Positions 56,571-64,000 of a stretch of 64,000 nt of DNA are shown here, piece by piece; position 1 is the stretch's first letter; each line of letters begins with the position of its first letter. The translations under genes were made by a program, and so were the position numbers. The notes under the pieces are model-generated. The model was not told where the DNA came from and did not search any database. It worked only from the letters and a program-made list of their open reading frames with translations. The DNA is from Pelotomaculum sp. Its GTDB lineage: Bacteria > Bacillota > Desulfotomaculia > Desulfotomaculales > Pelotomaculaceae. The stretch lies in contig JAHDOA010000020.1 of assembly GCA_018435055.1 (NCBI GenBank), positions 62,001-126,000 of the forward strand, written 5' to 3'.

Positions 56571-57263
56571 TTGACAGGCACCATTGTAAATGCGTCAGCA
56601 ATAGTATTGGGCGCCCTCGCAGGGCTCTTGTTTAGAAAAGGCATGCCGGAAAATATGCGCAACACCATTATGCAGGGGTTAGGACTGGCCATTCTGTTAA
56701 TCGGACTGCAGATGTCCCTGCAGAGCCAGGAGATACTGGTAGTTGTGGCCAGCCTGGTACTGGGCGGCCTGACCGGGGAACTGCTGAATATTGAGGGGTG
56801 GCTCGCTCGCCTGGGATGTTGGGTGGATAATAGAGTAGGCGGAACGGCAGGAGAAGCAGGCAAGGCATTTGTTACGACCAGTCTGATATATTGCGTAGGC
56901 GCCATGGCTATTATGGGTTCACTGGAAGAAGGCCTAAACAATAACCATCAAATACTCTTTACCAAGGCTGCCCTGGACGGAGTTTCGGCGGCCTTGTTTG
57001 CTTCCACCATGGGGCTGGGTGTTGCCTTTTCCGCATTTCCGGTTTTTGTTTATCAGGGGGCCATCACAATGCTTGCCGCATCGTTAAAGGGATTTTTGAG
57101 TCCGGCGGCAGTTCTGGAAATGAGCGCTACCGGCGGTCTGTTAATAGTAGGGATCGGCATTAACATCCTCGGTATTAAGGAAATAAAAGTTGGCAATTTG
57201 CTGCCGGCCATATTTTACGCGGTACCGCTGGCGTACTGGCTTCCCAATATTATACCCAAGTGA
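56571..57263 (+). CDS. DUF554 membrane protein
   Basis: The 230-residue protein has about six or seven membrane helices, opening with GTIVNASAIVLGALAGLLF and including GLGLAILLIGLQMSL, LGGLTGEL and GLLIVGIGINIL (part). This is the YdfK/YqgA-type DUF554 family, with unknown transport role. It starts at TTG 56571 behind GGGGG. It sits between the two parS sites in the same direction as parB. Confidence 0.9.
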   Translation: MTGTIVNASAIVLGALAGLLFRKGMPENMRNTIMQGLGLAILLIGLQMSLQSQEILVVVASLVLGGLTGELLNIEGWLARLGCWVDNRVGGTAGEAGKAFVTTSLIYCVGAMAIMGSLEEGLNNNHQILFTKAALDGVSAALFASTMGLGVAFSAFPVFVYQGAITMLAASLKGFLSPAAVLEMSATGGLLIVGIGINILGIKEIKVGNLLPAIFYAVPLAYWLPNIIPK

Positions 57264-57284
57264 TTATTTTGACTGACTGCAAAT

Positions 57285-57300
57285 TGTTTCACGTGAAACA
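57285..57300. promoter_or_regulatory. parS site 2
   Basis: A second exact TGTTTCACGTGAAACA lies 22 bases after the DUF554 stop and 759 bases from the first copy. Confidence 0.97.
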
Positions 57301-57394
57301 ATATCGAAGGAATAGTTTAGCAAACAACACCAGCCAGTGAAAATATGTTTATTTTTTTAAACATTTTAAATCAGTGAAATGAGAGATTTGGGAG

Positions 57395-57448
57395 AATAAT
57401 CACCCCCCTTTTTCCAAATAATATTTCTCGAAAAGGGGGGTGATTATT
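57395..57448 (+). promoter_or_regulatory. Long hairpin covering the ribosome-binding site of ykuS
   Basis: Arms of 18 bp at 57395-57412 (AATAATCACCCCCCTTTT) and 57431-57448 are exact complements around an 18-base loop. The right arm contains GGGGGGTG, the ribosome-binding site for the GTG at 57450, so the folded RNA would hide it. Such a fold could be a temperature- or factor-sensitive switch, or a terminator remnant. Confidence 0.6.
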
Positions 57449-57449
57449 T

Positions 57450-57686
57450 GTGAAAAAAATTATTGCTGTAGAAGAGGGACTGTCTAATGTAATTAAGGAT
57501 TCTCTTGCCGGGGCCGGATATAAGGTAGTTAAACCGGGCGGTGACGAGAAAGTGGACGCTACTGTCGTAACTGGGATGGATATGAATTTTATGGGGATGC
57601 AGGATATTACAAACAAGAATCCGGTAATCGATGCCCGCGGCAAGACGGCCGCACAAATCATAAAGGATCTTGAGGCGCGTCTATAG
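57450..57686 (+). CDS. ykuS: UPF0180 protein YkuS
   Basis: The 78-residue protein has the family pattern KIIAVEEGLSNVIKDSLAGAG, TVVTGMDMNFMGMQDI and PVIDARGKTAAQI. The family is small and uncharacterised. It starts at GTG 57450, directly behind a long hairpin that encloses its ribosome-binding site. It lies after the second parS and is followed by a convergent yyaC. Confidence 0.9.
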   Translation: MKKIIAVEEGLSNVIKDSLAGAGYKVVKPGGDEKVDATVVTGMDMNFMGMQDITNKNPVIDARGKTAAQIIKDLEARL

Positions 57687-57724
57687 CATATTAAAAACAA
57701 AGGTGAATACTGCAATGTGGGATC

Positions 57725-57776
57725 AAAAAAACAGGGATATGCCGTTACCAGTCTTGCCACAGCATGTCCCCGTTTT
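57725..57776. terminator. Possible bidirectional terminator between ykuS and yyaC
   Basis: AAACAGGGATATGC and GCATGTCCCCGTTTT pair imperfectly, with A runs on the left and T runs on the right. Confidence 0.4.
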
Positions 57777-57805
57777 ATTTATCGGGAGTATACAACCCGG
57801 GGGCA

Positions 57806-58405
57806 TTAACAGCCTCGTGCGCTTTGCGGGTGAGTATTATCCATTATAACTTTGCAAAGGCCTTTTACAATTATATCGGCCAGTCCCATCACAATATTCA
57901 GACGAGTATTCTGTAGTACCATGTATTCCATGAAGCCGCCAACATTAACAATGCCTGTTATGTGGATCTGTCCTACAGGAGGGAGATGTTTGTTAACGCC
58001 GGCGCCCGGGTGAAGAGAACCGTCTGCCAGGTTGATGCAGCCCACGTTTTCAATCCGTCCGAGGCAGGCGTCAATGGCAATAATTAAAGGGTTTTGATAT
58101 CTGGTATATATTTTTTCCAGGGTATCTTTCAGGTTGCTGGCATGGACCGGATTGTTCAGGGTACCGTAGACCTCAAAATAATCCTGTTTTAGCTGGTCTA
58201 TTTTGGATCCTACCAGCGGCCCCAGGCAATCCCCGGTGGAACGATCAGTGCCTATGCAGAGCAGGATCCGGGGGCTTTCATAATCATGCTTTTTCAGGCG
58301 CAAAGAAAGATCGCCGGCAAGTTTGCTGGGCGCCAGCACGTCTTCCATGCGAATTTTAGTTTTTATAACATTGTTGGATTGCGCCCTTTTGCTAAAAACA
58401 GCCAT
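57806..58405 (-). CDS. yyaC: Spore protease YyaC family protein
   Basis: The 199-residue protein has the GPR-like core ILLCIGTDRSTGDCLGPLVG near 47-66, LIIAIDACLG near 103-112 and GIVNVGGFMEYMVLQNTRL. The family is present in spore formers beside parAB, as in Bacillus; members are thought to be germination-type peptidases, but the role is not settled. It starts at ATG 58405 behind GAGGGAAA. The gene is on the opposite strand to its neighbours. Confidence 0.88.
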   Translation of the reverse strand: MAVFSKRAQSNNVIKTKIRMEDVLAPSKLAGDLSLRLKKHDYESPRILLCIGTDRSTGDCLGPLVGSKIDQLKQDYFEVYGTLNNPVHASNLKDTLEKIYTRYQNPLIIAIDACLGRIENVGCINLADGSLHPGAGVNKHLPPVGQIHITGIVNVGGFMEYMVLQNTRLNIVMGLADIIVKGLCKVIMDNTHPQSARGC

Positions 58406-58584
58406 TCTATTTCCCTCCTCAAACAGCCAGACTACTATATCTTATTTCCAAAGGGGGGGGTGGTTATTCCTAATTCACAATAATTCTTAGTCAGAACCTA
58501 ATTTTGCGGGCATAGAATGGACTTAGACCGCATTATTCTTAAAAACTGCTTTTCACATTCAGCGGCGCATACTATTTTTAGGCG

Positions 58585-59661
58585 GTGGTTATTATCCGGC
58601 AGAGGGAAGGCTTTTCGCTGTTGGCCAAGGTGATCAGCGCCTACATCGGCGCCGTGATCGGCGCCGGATTCGCTTCCGGTCAAGAAATAATGCAGTTTTT
58701 TATACTGCACGGCAGCTCCGGGCTGATGGGAGCGGTTTTAGCGACGATCCTTTTCGCCTACCTGGGCGGGCTGGTAATGTTCTTGTCCATAAATATGCAT
58801 TCCAGCAACTACAGGAAGGTGTTCGGATTTCTGTTGGGAAGCAAGGCAGGGCGTTTTATGGATATGTTGAACCTCTGTATGCTGCTGGGCGGGTTGGGAG
58901 TAATGATGGCGGGCAGCGCCGCGGTGTTCAGCGAACATTTTGCCTTGCCGGCCCGGACTGGGATCTGGTCAGTGGCGATTTTGACGTCACTGGTGCTCAT
59001 GGGCGGGCTGGAAGGTGTCTTAACCGCCAATGTCTGCCTTGTTCCTTTGAAATACCTGGCGGTTGTGGCGATATCTCTTGCTGCGCTTTCAGGCTATCCG
59101 GGCGGCCTGGCGGGAATATCAGCCTCAGCGGCGGCAGGAGGGGGCATCACAGGCAATTGGGCGCTGGCCGGGTTTTTATATGTCTCATATAATATGGTGG
59201 TGCCGGTGGCGGTCCTTTCTTCCCTGGGCCGGACTGTGCCGTTGAAAACAGGACTGGCAGGAGGATTGCTGGGAGGACTGCTGCTGGGACTGGCCATTTT
59301 TCTTGTAACTGCGGCGGGACTGGCCCACCAGCCGGATGCCGCCACATACCAGATCCCCATGCTGTATCTGGCCGGATCTTTTGGTGATGTGCTACGTCTG
59401 GGTTTAAGCCTGTTGATCTGGCTGGCAATTTTGACTACGGCGATAGCGAATGCGCACGGTTTTGCCAGCAGGCTTGCTTCTGCGGGGGGAACCCGCTACC
59501 GCCTGTATGGCATAGTCGCATGTCTGCTGGCGCTGCCCCTGGCCGGCTTTAGCTTTACCAGCCTGGTCCGTTTTCTTTATCCGCTATTTGGCTATGCCGG
59601 TCTGATTCTGATGATTGCGCTGCTTGTCAGACCGTTATTATGTTTTTTCCGGAATCGTTGA
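58585..59661 (+). CDS. YkvI-like multi-pass membrane transporter
   Basis: The 358-residue protein has about ten membrane helices and the APC-like opening ISAYIGAVIGAGFASGQEI near 18-36, the characteristic region of the YkvI family. Later parts include GLVMFLSINMHSSNYRKVFGFLLG and LVPLKYLAVVAISLAA. Substrate and direction are not known. The start is GTG 58585 with a GGCGG region upstream, and it is followed by CvpA in the same direction. Confidence 0.82.
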   Translation: MVIIRQREGFSLLAKVISAYIGAVIGAGFASGQEIMQFFILHGSSGLMGAVLATILFAYLGGLVMFLSINMHSSNYRKVFGFLLGSKAGRFMDMLNLCMLLGGLGVMMAGSAAVFSEHFALPARTGIWSVAILTSLVLMGGLEGVLTANVCLVPLKYLAVVAISLAALSGYPGGLAGISASAAAGGGITGNWALAGFLYVSYNMVVPVAVLSSLGRTVPLKTGLAGGLLGGLLLGLAIFLVTAAGLAHQPDAATYQIPMLYLAGSFGDVLRLGLSLLIWLAILTTAIANAHGFASRLASAGGTRYRLYGIVACLLALPLAGFSFTSLVRFLYPLFGYAGLILMIALLVRPLLCFFRNR

Positions 59662-59734
59662 AAAGCATTTCACAACCGGGAATTTTTCCTTATAATTAAT
59701 TAAGTGACATTAAAAACGCAGGGGGGTTTAAAGG

Positions 59735-60448
59735 TTGAACTGGCTGGACTGGTTGATCGTGGCAGTACTGGTCTTTTCCGCTTTTCAGGGTCTGCGCCGC
59801 GGACTGGTGTTAAGTGTGGCAAAACTTGCCGGGGTCCTGCTGGGCTTCGGTCTGGGCATAACCTATTATCGTGATCTCGCCGCTTATCTAAATAACCAGT
59901 GGCAATTGAATGATAAAATGATGCCGTTGATCGCTAAAATGATAGAATTTTTCTTTCCGGCCAAGCTGACAGCAGGACCTGCCCTTTTTGCAGGGCCGGC
60001 GCCCCAAATTAACCCTTACAGTATGTTGAATTCCTATGGTGAATATCTGGCCGGTTCGTTTACCGCTGTGATAGTTAACACGATTTGTTTTTTAGCCCTG
60101 GTGATCATAACGGTCTGGGTAGTAAACCTGGCCGGCCTTATTCTTAGCAGGATAGCGGACTTAAGCTTTTTGGGGCCGCTTAACCGTGTCGGCGGACTTT
60201 TTTTTGGTGGGGTCAAGGGGATTATTATTGTGATGATAATTTTGACGCTGATATCGCCTTTCCAGCAGGCTGATCTGTTGCCGCAAAATTTCCCGCAAGC
60301 GCCGGGTGGGACACCGTCAAACAGGGGCGGGGTTTTTTCGGATTCCAGGATGTTGCCTTATTTTGTGCCCCTTTTCAACGCCATTGATCGCCCGCTCCCG
60401 GGCTTCCCCTTAAATTTGGACGGGGAAAACCCGGTAAAATCAATTTGA
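59735..60448 (+). CDS. CvpA family membrane protein
   Basis: The 237-residue protein starts at TTG 59735 and has four or more helices, with the family opening NWLDWLIVAVLVFSAFQGLRRG, GVLLGFGLGITYY and a GGLFFGGVKGIIIVMIIL segment near 155-172. CvpA proteins are named for colicin V production in E. coli, but their wider role is unsure. The C-terminal part is Pro/Asn-rich. The 256-base gap after it contains a dispersed repeat. Confidence 0.88.
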   Translation: MNWLDWLIVAVLVFSAFQGLRRGLVLSVAKLAGVLLGFGLGITYYRDLAAYLNNQWQLNDKMMPLIAKMIEFFFPAKLTAGPALFAGPAPQINPYSMLNSYGEYLAGSFTAVIVNTICFLALVIITVWVVNLAGLILSRIADLSFLGPLNRVGGLFFGGVKGIIIVMIILTLISPFQQADLLPQNFPQAPGGTPSNRGGVFSDSRMLPYFVPLFNAIDRPLPGFPLNLDGENPVKSI

Positions 60449-60562
60449 GCGATTATAAATATTTTTTCTGAGTAAATACGGTAAAAATGCAGACATTAAA
60501 GGCGAAGCGGTATGGTGACACATCTCTATTTCTGCATCATTATATCGTTGCATGGCGCCAGG

Positions 60563-60627
60563 CAGAGGAATGGGGACACATCTCAGCTTATGGGCATTCC
60601 TCCGGGGTCGAGATATGTCCCCGATCC
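60563..60627. repeat. REP-like imperfect palindrome, copy at 60.6 kb
   Basis: CAGAGGAATGGGGACACATC pairs with GAGATATGTCCCCGATC about 30 bases on, with GGGCATTCCTCC between. It matches the copy at 33690-33753 through most of its length. A single GACACATCTC is also seen at 60514-60523. Confidence 0.65.
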
Positions 60628-60704
60628 GATCGGGATGGCTGGGGCATGTTAAGAAAATGATCATTAAAAACGGTACAGGTATCCTGACAAAGGGAGGTTT
60701 GAAA

Positions 60705-62117
60705 ATGACTGATAACAAGGAACAGCACCCTGCGGCTAGGTTGGCGTACCGCAGGGACAACGCCTGGGACCGTATGGGTAGCGGCGAAAGAAGCGCGGCG
60801 CAGGCTTTTTGCGAGAAATATAAAAGGTTTCTGGGATCCGCAAAAACGGAACGGGAAGCGGTGGCTGCCGCGCAGGTTCACCTGGTAGAGGCGGGTTTCC
60901 GCCCTCTGCCGGATACCGCCATGTTGAGACCGGGGGATAAGGTCTATACTGTAAACCGCCGCAAGGCATTAATTGCGTCCGTTATCGGAAAAAACCCGGC
61001 GGCGTCCGGTTTCAACATCATCGGCGCGCACATTGACAGTCCCCGCCTGGATTTGAAGCCGCAGCCTCTTTATGAGGAGGACGGTTTGGCCTTGCTTAAG
61101 ACTCATTATTACGGGGGGATAAAGAAATACCAGTGGCTTTCCGTACCGCTGGCCATGCACGGTGTGGTAATTAAAGGTGACGGGACCGCAGTCTCTGTTG
61201 TAATCGGGGAAAAGCCGGGGGAACCCGTTTTTACCGTGGCTGATCTTTTGCCGCATCTGGCCAAGGACCAGATGGACAAGAAAATGGCCGATGCTGTTCC
61301 CGGGGAAAGTTTAAATGTTTTAATGGGAGGTATCCCTGTAGGCGCGGTTGATCTTAAAGACCGCTTCAAGCTTGCTGTTTTGGAACGACTGAACAAGCTA
61401 TACGGCATAGTTGAAGAGGACTTGATCAGTGCGGAAATTGAGCTGGTCCCCGCCTGGAGGCCAGCTGATGTAGGCCTGGACAGCAGTTTTGTCGGCGGTT
61501 ACGGCCAGGACGACAGGGTGTGTGTTTACACTGCCCTGCGCGCTGTGGCAGAAATGGGTGTGCCGGAACGAACAGCCCTGGTAGTGCTGGCTGACAAGGA
61601 GGAGATTGGCAGCGCCGGCAATACAGGCATGGAGTCATCTTTTTTTGTCAACGCGACAGCAGAAATTGTATCCCGGTGTTTGCCGGGATACAATGAACTG
61701 GCGCTGCGCCGGGTTCTGTCCCATTCCCGGGCACTTTCTGCGGATGTTAACGCCGCGCTGGATCCGAATTACGGCGAGGTCTTTGAAAAAGCAAACGCGG
61801 CGCGCCTGGGCGGGGGGGTTGTGCTGACCAAGTATACCGGCAGCAGGGGCAAATACGCCACAAGCGACGCGCATGCTGAAGTAATGGCTGATATCAGGCG
61901 TTTATTTAACAGCGCGGGAGTGGTCTGGCAGACCGGTGAATTGGGCAAGGTCGACCAGGGGGGAGGCGGCACTATCGCCCACATCATGGCTTCCCACGAT
62001 ATGGATGTACTGGACTGCGGCGTGGCTTTGCAGGGTATGCACTCGACTTTTGAGATAGCCAGCAAGGCCGACGTATACATGGCTTATAAAGGATATAAAG
62101 CTTTTCTGACAAGTTAA
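60705..62117 (+). CDS. M18-family aspartyl aminopeptidase
   Basis: This zinc metallopeptidase removes N-terminal residues from peptides. The start is ATG 60705 behind AAAGGGAGG; the longer upstream frame is not needed. The 470 residues contain the metal-binding regions GAHIDSPRLDLKPQPLYE, GQDDRVCVYTA near residue 265, ADKEEIGSAGNTGM, and DAHAEVMADIRRL with the final His in GMHSTFEIASKAD. It is complete. It lies alone between repeats and the hairpin-rich gap. Confidence 0.94.
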   Translation: MTDNKEQHPAARLAYRRDNAWDRMGSGERSAAQAFCEKYKRFLGSAKTEREAVAAAQVHLVEAGFRPLPDTAMLRPGDKVYTVNRRKALIASVIGKNPAASGFNIIGAHIDSPRLDLKPQPLYEEDGLALLKTHYYGGIKKYQWLSVPLAMHGVVIKGDGTAVSVVIGEKPGEPVFTVADLLPHLAKDQMDKKMADAVPGESLNVLMGGIPVGAVDLKDRFKLAVLERLNKLYGIVEEDLISAEIELVPAWRPADVGLDSSFVGGYGQDDRVCVYTALRAVAEMGVPERTALVVLADKEEIGSAGNTGMESSFFVNATAEIVSRCLPGYNELALRRVLSHSRALSADVNAALDPNYGEVFEKANAARLGGGVVLTKYTGSRGKYATSDAHAEVMADIRRLFNSAGVVWQTGELGKVDQGGGGTIAHIMASHDMDVLDCGVALQGMHSTFEIASKADVYMAYKGYKAFLTS

Positions 62118-62430
62118 CAAAAAAGGAGGTGAAAGACCTGGTTTTTTGGAAGTAGCACAGAAAACAACTGTTAGCAGGGTAAGCCCTGTCATAAGTTTTG
62201 CGCGGCGGCACAGTACACGCAGAAAAAGGCTGTTGCCGCAAGTCACAATCAGGCGGTGGGAAACATCCCCTTCCGGGCAGCGCCCAGCACTCAACCTGGC
62301 GTTTGACAGGAAAGATTAGAAGTTTTATCAATCCGCCAGGGAGTCAACCTATCAAGCATAGGTTGAGTACCGGGGCGGCTTTTAAGCCACCCGGAATACA
62401 GAATTAAATCTATGGCTTGAAGTTGAATCT
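62118..62430 (+). other. Hairpin-rich intergenic region, possible structured RNA
   Basis: No reliable gene is present, yet the sequence is dense in stems. Examples are CAGGG/CCCTG, GCGGCACAG/CTGTTGCCGC, GGGC/GCCC, CCTGGCG/CGCCAGG (7 bp), CAACCTAT/ATAGGTTG (8 bp, loop CAAGC) and CCGGGGCGGCTT/AAGCCACCCGG. It begins with AAAGGAGGTG, which could serve a short TTG-started ORF of about 57 codons. I cannot match it to a known RNA class. It may be a non-coding RNA, a leader of the DUF951 gene, or a remnant of an element. Confidence 0.5.
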
Positions 62431-62718
62431 GTGATACTGCCTCCCGTTAGTCGGCGGGAGAGAAAGCAAAACTCCGGGCTACCTTTTATTAAACGGATTT
62501 GTTTAGCTTTTAGAAACCAGGTTTTCGCCATTTACAAATATGCTGTCGGTGATGTGATAAAGACAAAAAAACCCCACCCGTGCGGCGGGGATTTGTGGGA
62601 GGTTCTCCGTGTGGGAGTGGATTTCCGGATAAAATGTGTAAAATGCGGCAGGGTGCTGCTGCTGCCGCGGCCAAAATTCGAGAAATCGGTCAAAACAGTA
62701 ATGCAGCCGGGTGAATAA
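62431..62718 (+). CDS. DUF951 (YyzM-type) protein
   Basis: The core YAVGDVIKTKKPHPCGGDLW, with CVKCGRVLLLPRPKFEK, is the short DUF951 family (about 65 residues) found just ahead of rpsF in Firmicutes. The in-frame GTG at 62431 gives 95 residues but has no good ribosome-binding site. The family would begin near 62530, where the only candidate is a non-standard ATT. The start is therefore unresolved. The two CxxC-like pairs suggest a zinc-binding core. Confidence 0.8.
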   Translation: MILPPVSRRERKQNSGLPFIKRICLAFRNQVFAIYKYAVGDVIKTKKPHPCGGDLWEVLRVGVDFRIKCVKCGRVLLLPRPKFEKSVKTVMQPGE

Positions 62719-62736
62719 AGTTAATGTTATGGATGG

Positions 62737-63072
62737 TCAACAGGATATACGATAGGCCCAGTTGTCCCCGCTGTTATTATCCCAGTTTTTAGAGCCGTCC
62801 CGGAAACAAAAGTTGAGGCTGTTCCCCGTATCTATGTGCAGGGTCTTTTCCCAGCCGTCGTCCACCTGCTTCATCGGTAAATCAGTCACTTTTTCCCAGT
62901 CGTTTTTATCTCCGTAACCGCAGTGCAGGTAAACCTTATCCGCGCCGGCTTTCGACAGCAGCCCGTCATAAAATATGCTTACCTCTTTGCCGTCGTCCGC
63001 CAGGGGTTTAACCTTGACCCCATGAATAGAATGGGAATAGGCGTGGGCTTTTATTTGTATTGTATTATTCAA
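62737..63072 (-). CDS. Stand-alone carbohydrate-binding module (CBM25-like)
   Basis: The 111-residue protein is one starch/glycan-binding domain: ADKVYLHCGYGDKNDW and WEKTLHIDTGNSLNFCFRDG near 82-100, then WDNNSGDNWAYRI. There is no catalytic domain or signal peptide. It starts at TTG 63072 behind AAGGAGG at the best spacing. It is the only minus-strand gene in this stretch. A cytoplasmic glycogen-binding protein is one possibility; the role is not known. Confidence 0.82.
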   Translation of the reverse strand: MNNTIQIKAHAYSHSIHGVKVKPLADDGKEVSIFYDGLLSKAGADKVYLHCGYGDKNDWEKVTDLPMKQVDDGWEKTLHIDTGNSLNFCFRDGSKNWDNNSGDNWAYRISC

Positions 63073-63205
63073 AAACAGCGCCTCCTTAATCGTTTCGTAT
63101 ATCTATTCTGTGTAGAAGGCAATTTGTTTATTAGCGTAAAAAAGAAAAAGAAAAAGGGAAAATTTTTTGCTTAATTATCTTCATATTCACCTTTTTCTTT
63201 CTTCC

Positions 63206-63234
63206 TTGCCATTTATCAGGTGTTGTGCTATAAT
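63206..63234 (+). promoter_or_regulatory. Promoter of the rpsF-ssb operon
   Basis: TTGCCA at 63206-63211 and TATAAT at 63229-63234 are separated by 17 bases, with the rpsF start about 80 bases on. Confidence 0.75.
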
Positions 63235-63259
63235 ACTTTAGTCAAATTTTTTTGACACC

Positions 63260-63312
63260 GTCCCTGCTCTATCCGGGTGGTAGGGCCATAGTCCATGGGG
63301 AGGAGGTGATTT
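63260..63312 (+). promoter_or_regulatory. Possible S6:S18 leader
   Basis: Between the promoter and rpsF is CCGGGTGGTAGGG and a pairing ACCGTCC...; rpsF leaders of Firmicutes often carry such an S6:S18-binding structure. I cannot confirm it without folding. Confidence 0.4.
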
Positions 63313-63315
63313 GCT

Positions 63316-63603
63316 TTGCGCAAATACGAAGTAGTCTTTGTCTATCGTCCTGATCTGGACGAGGAGAAAAGCGCGGCGCTCATTGAGAGATTCAAAAACC
63401 TTATTGAAAACCACGGCGGGGAAGTCCTCAAGATTGACAAGTGGGGTAAGCGCAGGCTGGCTTATGAGGTGAAGGATCTGAGGGAAGGCGTTTATATCAT
63501 TGCTCATATAAACGCTAAACCGGAAGTGGCGGCAGAACTGGACCGCGTTTTTAAGATTACCGACGATGTGCTCAGGCATATAATTGTGCGGGAAGATGTT
63601 TAG
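63316..63603 (+). CDS. rpsF: 30S ribosomal protein S6
   Basis: S6 binds with S18 in the small subunit. The 95 residues have [15 protein letters not shown] at the start, [16 protein letters not shown] and the C-terminal [12 protein letters not shown]. It starts at TTG 63316 behind GGAGGAGGTG. It leads the rpsF-ssb(-rpsR) operon, with ssb 62 bases downstream. Confidence 0.97.
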   Translation: MRKYEVVFVYRPDLDEEKSAALIERFKNLIENHGGEVLKIDKWGKRRLAYEVKDLREGVYIIAHINAKPEVAAELDRVFKITDDVLRHIIVREDV

Positions 63604-63665
63604 CGCCGGCAGACAAGCCGGGGCGGTCCCCGGCCATTTTAGAATAACAACCAGGTGGTGAAAAC

Positions 63666-64000
63666 ATGCTCAATAAAGTAATCTTGATTGGCAGGCTTAC
63701 AAGAGATCCGGAATTGCGTTATACGCCCAGCGGCGCTGCCGTGGCCAAATTTACATTGGCGGTAGACCGGCGCCAGTCCAGGGACAGGGAAAGAGAAACC
63801 GACTTTATTGACATCGTGGTCTGGCAGAAACTAGCGGAAACCTGTGCCAACTACCTGGGCAAAGGCAGGCTGGTGGCGGTTGAGGGCAGGCTGCAGGTGC
63901 GTTCCTATGAGGACAGTCAGGGGATTCGCAGAAAAGCCGCTGAAATAGTGGCTGGAGAAGTGAAGTTTCTGGACTGGCCCAAGGAAGGCGGCGCAGCAGC
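63666..64000 (+). CDS. ssb: Single-stranded DNA-binding protein (partial)
   Basis: About 111 residues are visible: the OB-fold start MLNKVILIGRLTRDPELRYT, FTLAVDRR, FIDIVVWQKLAETCANYLGK and LVAVEGRLQVRSYED. The C-terminal tail lies outside the window. It starts at ATG 63666 behind GGTGGTG, in the rpsF operon. It coats single-strand DNA in replication and repair. Confidence 0.97.
   Translation, partial: MLNKVILIGRLTRDPELRYTPSGAAVAKFTLAVDRRQSRDRERETDFIDIVVWQKLAETCANYLGKGRLVAVEGRLQVRSYEDSQGIRRKAAEIVAGEVKFLDWPKEGGAA

Noticed and set aside
60552-60704. N-terminal extension of the M18 aminopeptidase
   Set aside because: The extension is encoded by the REP-like repeat; ATG 60705 has a good ribosome-binding site and the family begins there.
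62198-62407. 69-codon frame in the hairpin-rich gap
   Set aside because: No ribosome-binding site, Cys/Gly/Pro-heavy product, and it crosses several stems.

Overview
The window looks like the chromosomal replication-origin region of a spore-forming, anaerobic, Gram-positive bacterium of the Clostridia, most like Desulfotomaculum/Pelotomaculum-type Peptococcaceae. This is inferred from gene order and families, not from a database search. Supporting points are the order dnaA-dnaN-recF-remB-gyrB-gyrA on one side and rpmH-rnpA-yidD-yidC-jag-mnmE-mnmG-rsmG-parA-parB on the other, the block dnaX-ybaB-recR-bofA with a long SRP RNA, sporulation genes (bofA, yyaC), a hybrid-cluster protein, a T-box, and heavy use of TTG/GTG starts behind strong AGGAGG sites. 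Base composition is mixed, near 50% GC in most genes.

The origin lies around 46.3-48.1 kb. DnaA boxes flank dnaA, and the dnaA-dnaN gap carries a DnaA-trio array beside an AT-rich stretch. Genes to the left run mostly on the minus strand and genes to the right mostly on the plus strand, so both arms point away from the origin. Two perfect parS sites (56.5 and 57.3 kb) flank the DUF554 gene behind parAB.

Left arm, from the left edge: a partial P-loop ATPase, bofA, recR, ybaB, dnaX, SRP RNA and tRNA-Ser (0-4.4 kb). Next is a nitrosative-stress cluster of a Crp/Fnr regulator, a ferredoxin and hcp around a perfect palindrome (4.9-8.2 kb). An osmotic-stress region follows (8.3-12.2 kb): an MscS channel, then a c-di-AMP (ydaO-type) riboswitch ahead of ablA-ablB, the genes for N-epsilon-acetyl-beta-lysine. 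Then come a stalk-domain secreted protein and an acyl-CoA synthetase. The feo iron-uptake locus (16.1-18.4 kb) has two feoA genes, a DtxR-family regulator, three copies of one operator, and a feoB broken by a large internal deletion. From 18.7 to 25 kb there are tadA overlapping a tRNA-Ser, an AT-rich pyrE, a DUF3006/ComEC-like pair, a MazF-type toxin-antitoxin pair, one relict CRISPR-like repeat fused to a broken integrase, and tRNA-Arg. From 25 to 31.6 kb are a glycosyltransferase, a response regulator/kinase/lipoprotein operon and an acyltransferase with an SGNH domain. From 31.7 to 38 kb are two tRNA-Ser, serS, serA with a class V aminotransferase behind a T-box, and pdxS without pdxT. gyrA and gyrB are separated by an unrecognised cassette of three small ORFs.

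Right arm: the ribosome, RNase P and membrane-insertion genes, tRNA modification genes, parAB, ykuS behind a long hairpin that covers its ribosome-binding site, yyaC, a YkvI-like transporter, cvpA and an M18 aminopeptidase. A hairpin-dense intergenic region of unknown nature follows, then DUF951, a lone CBM25 protein, rpsF and the start of ssb. Three kinds of dispersed repeat sit in the intergenic gaps. The best candidates for undescribed biology are the hairpin ahead of ykuS, the structured region at 62.1-62.4 kb, the gyrB-gyrA small-ORF cassette and the CRISPR-repeat/integrase junction.
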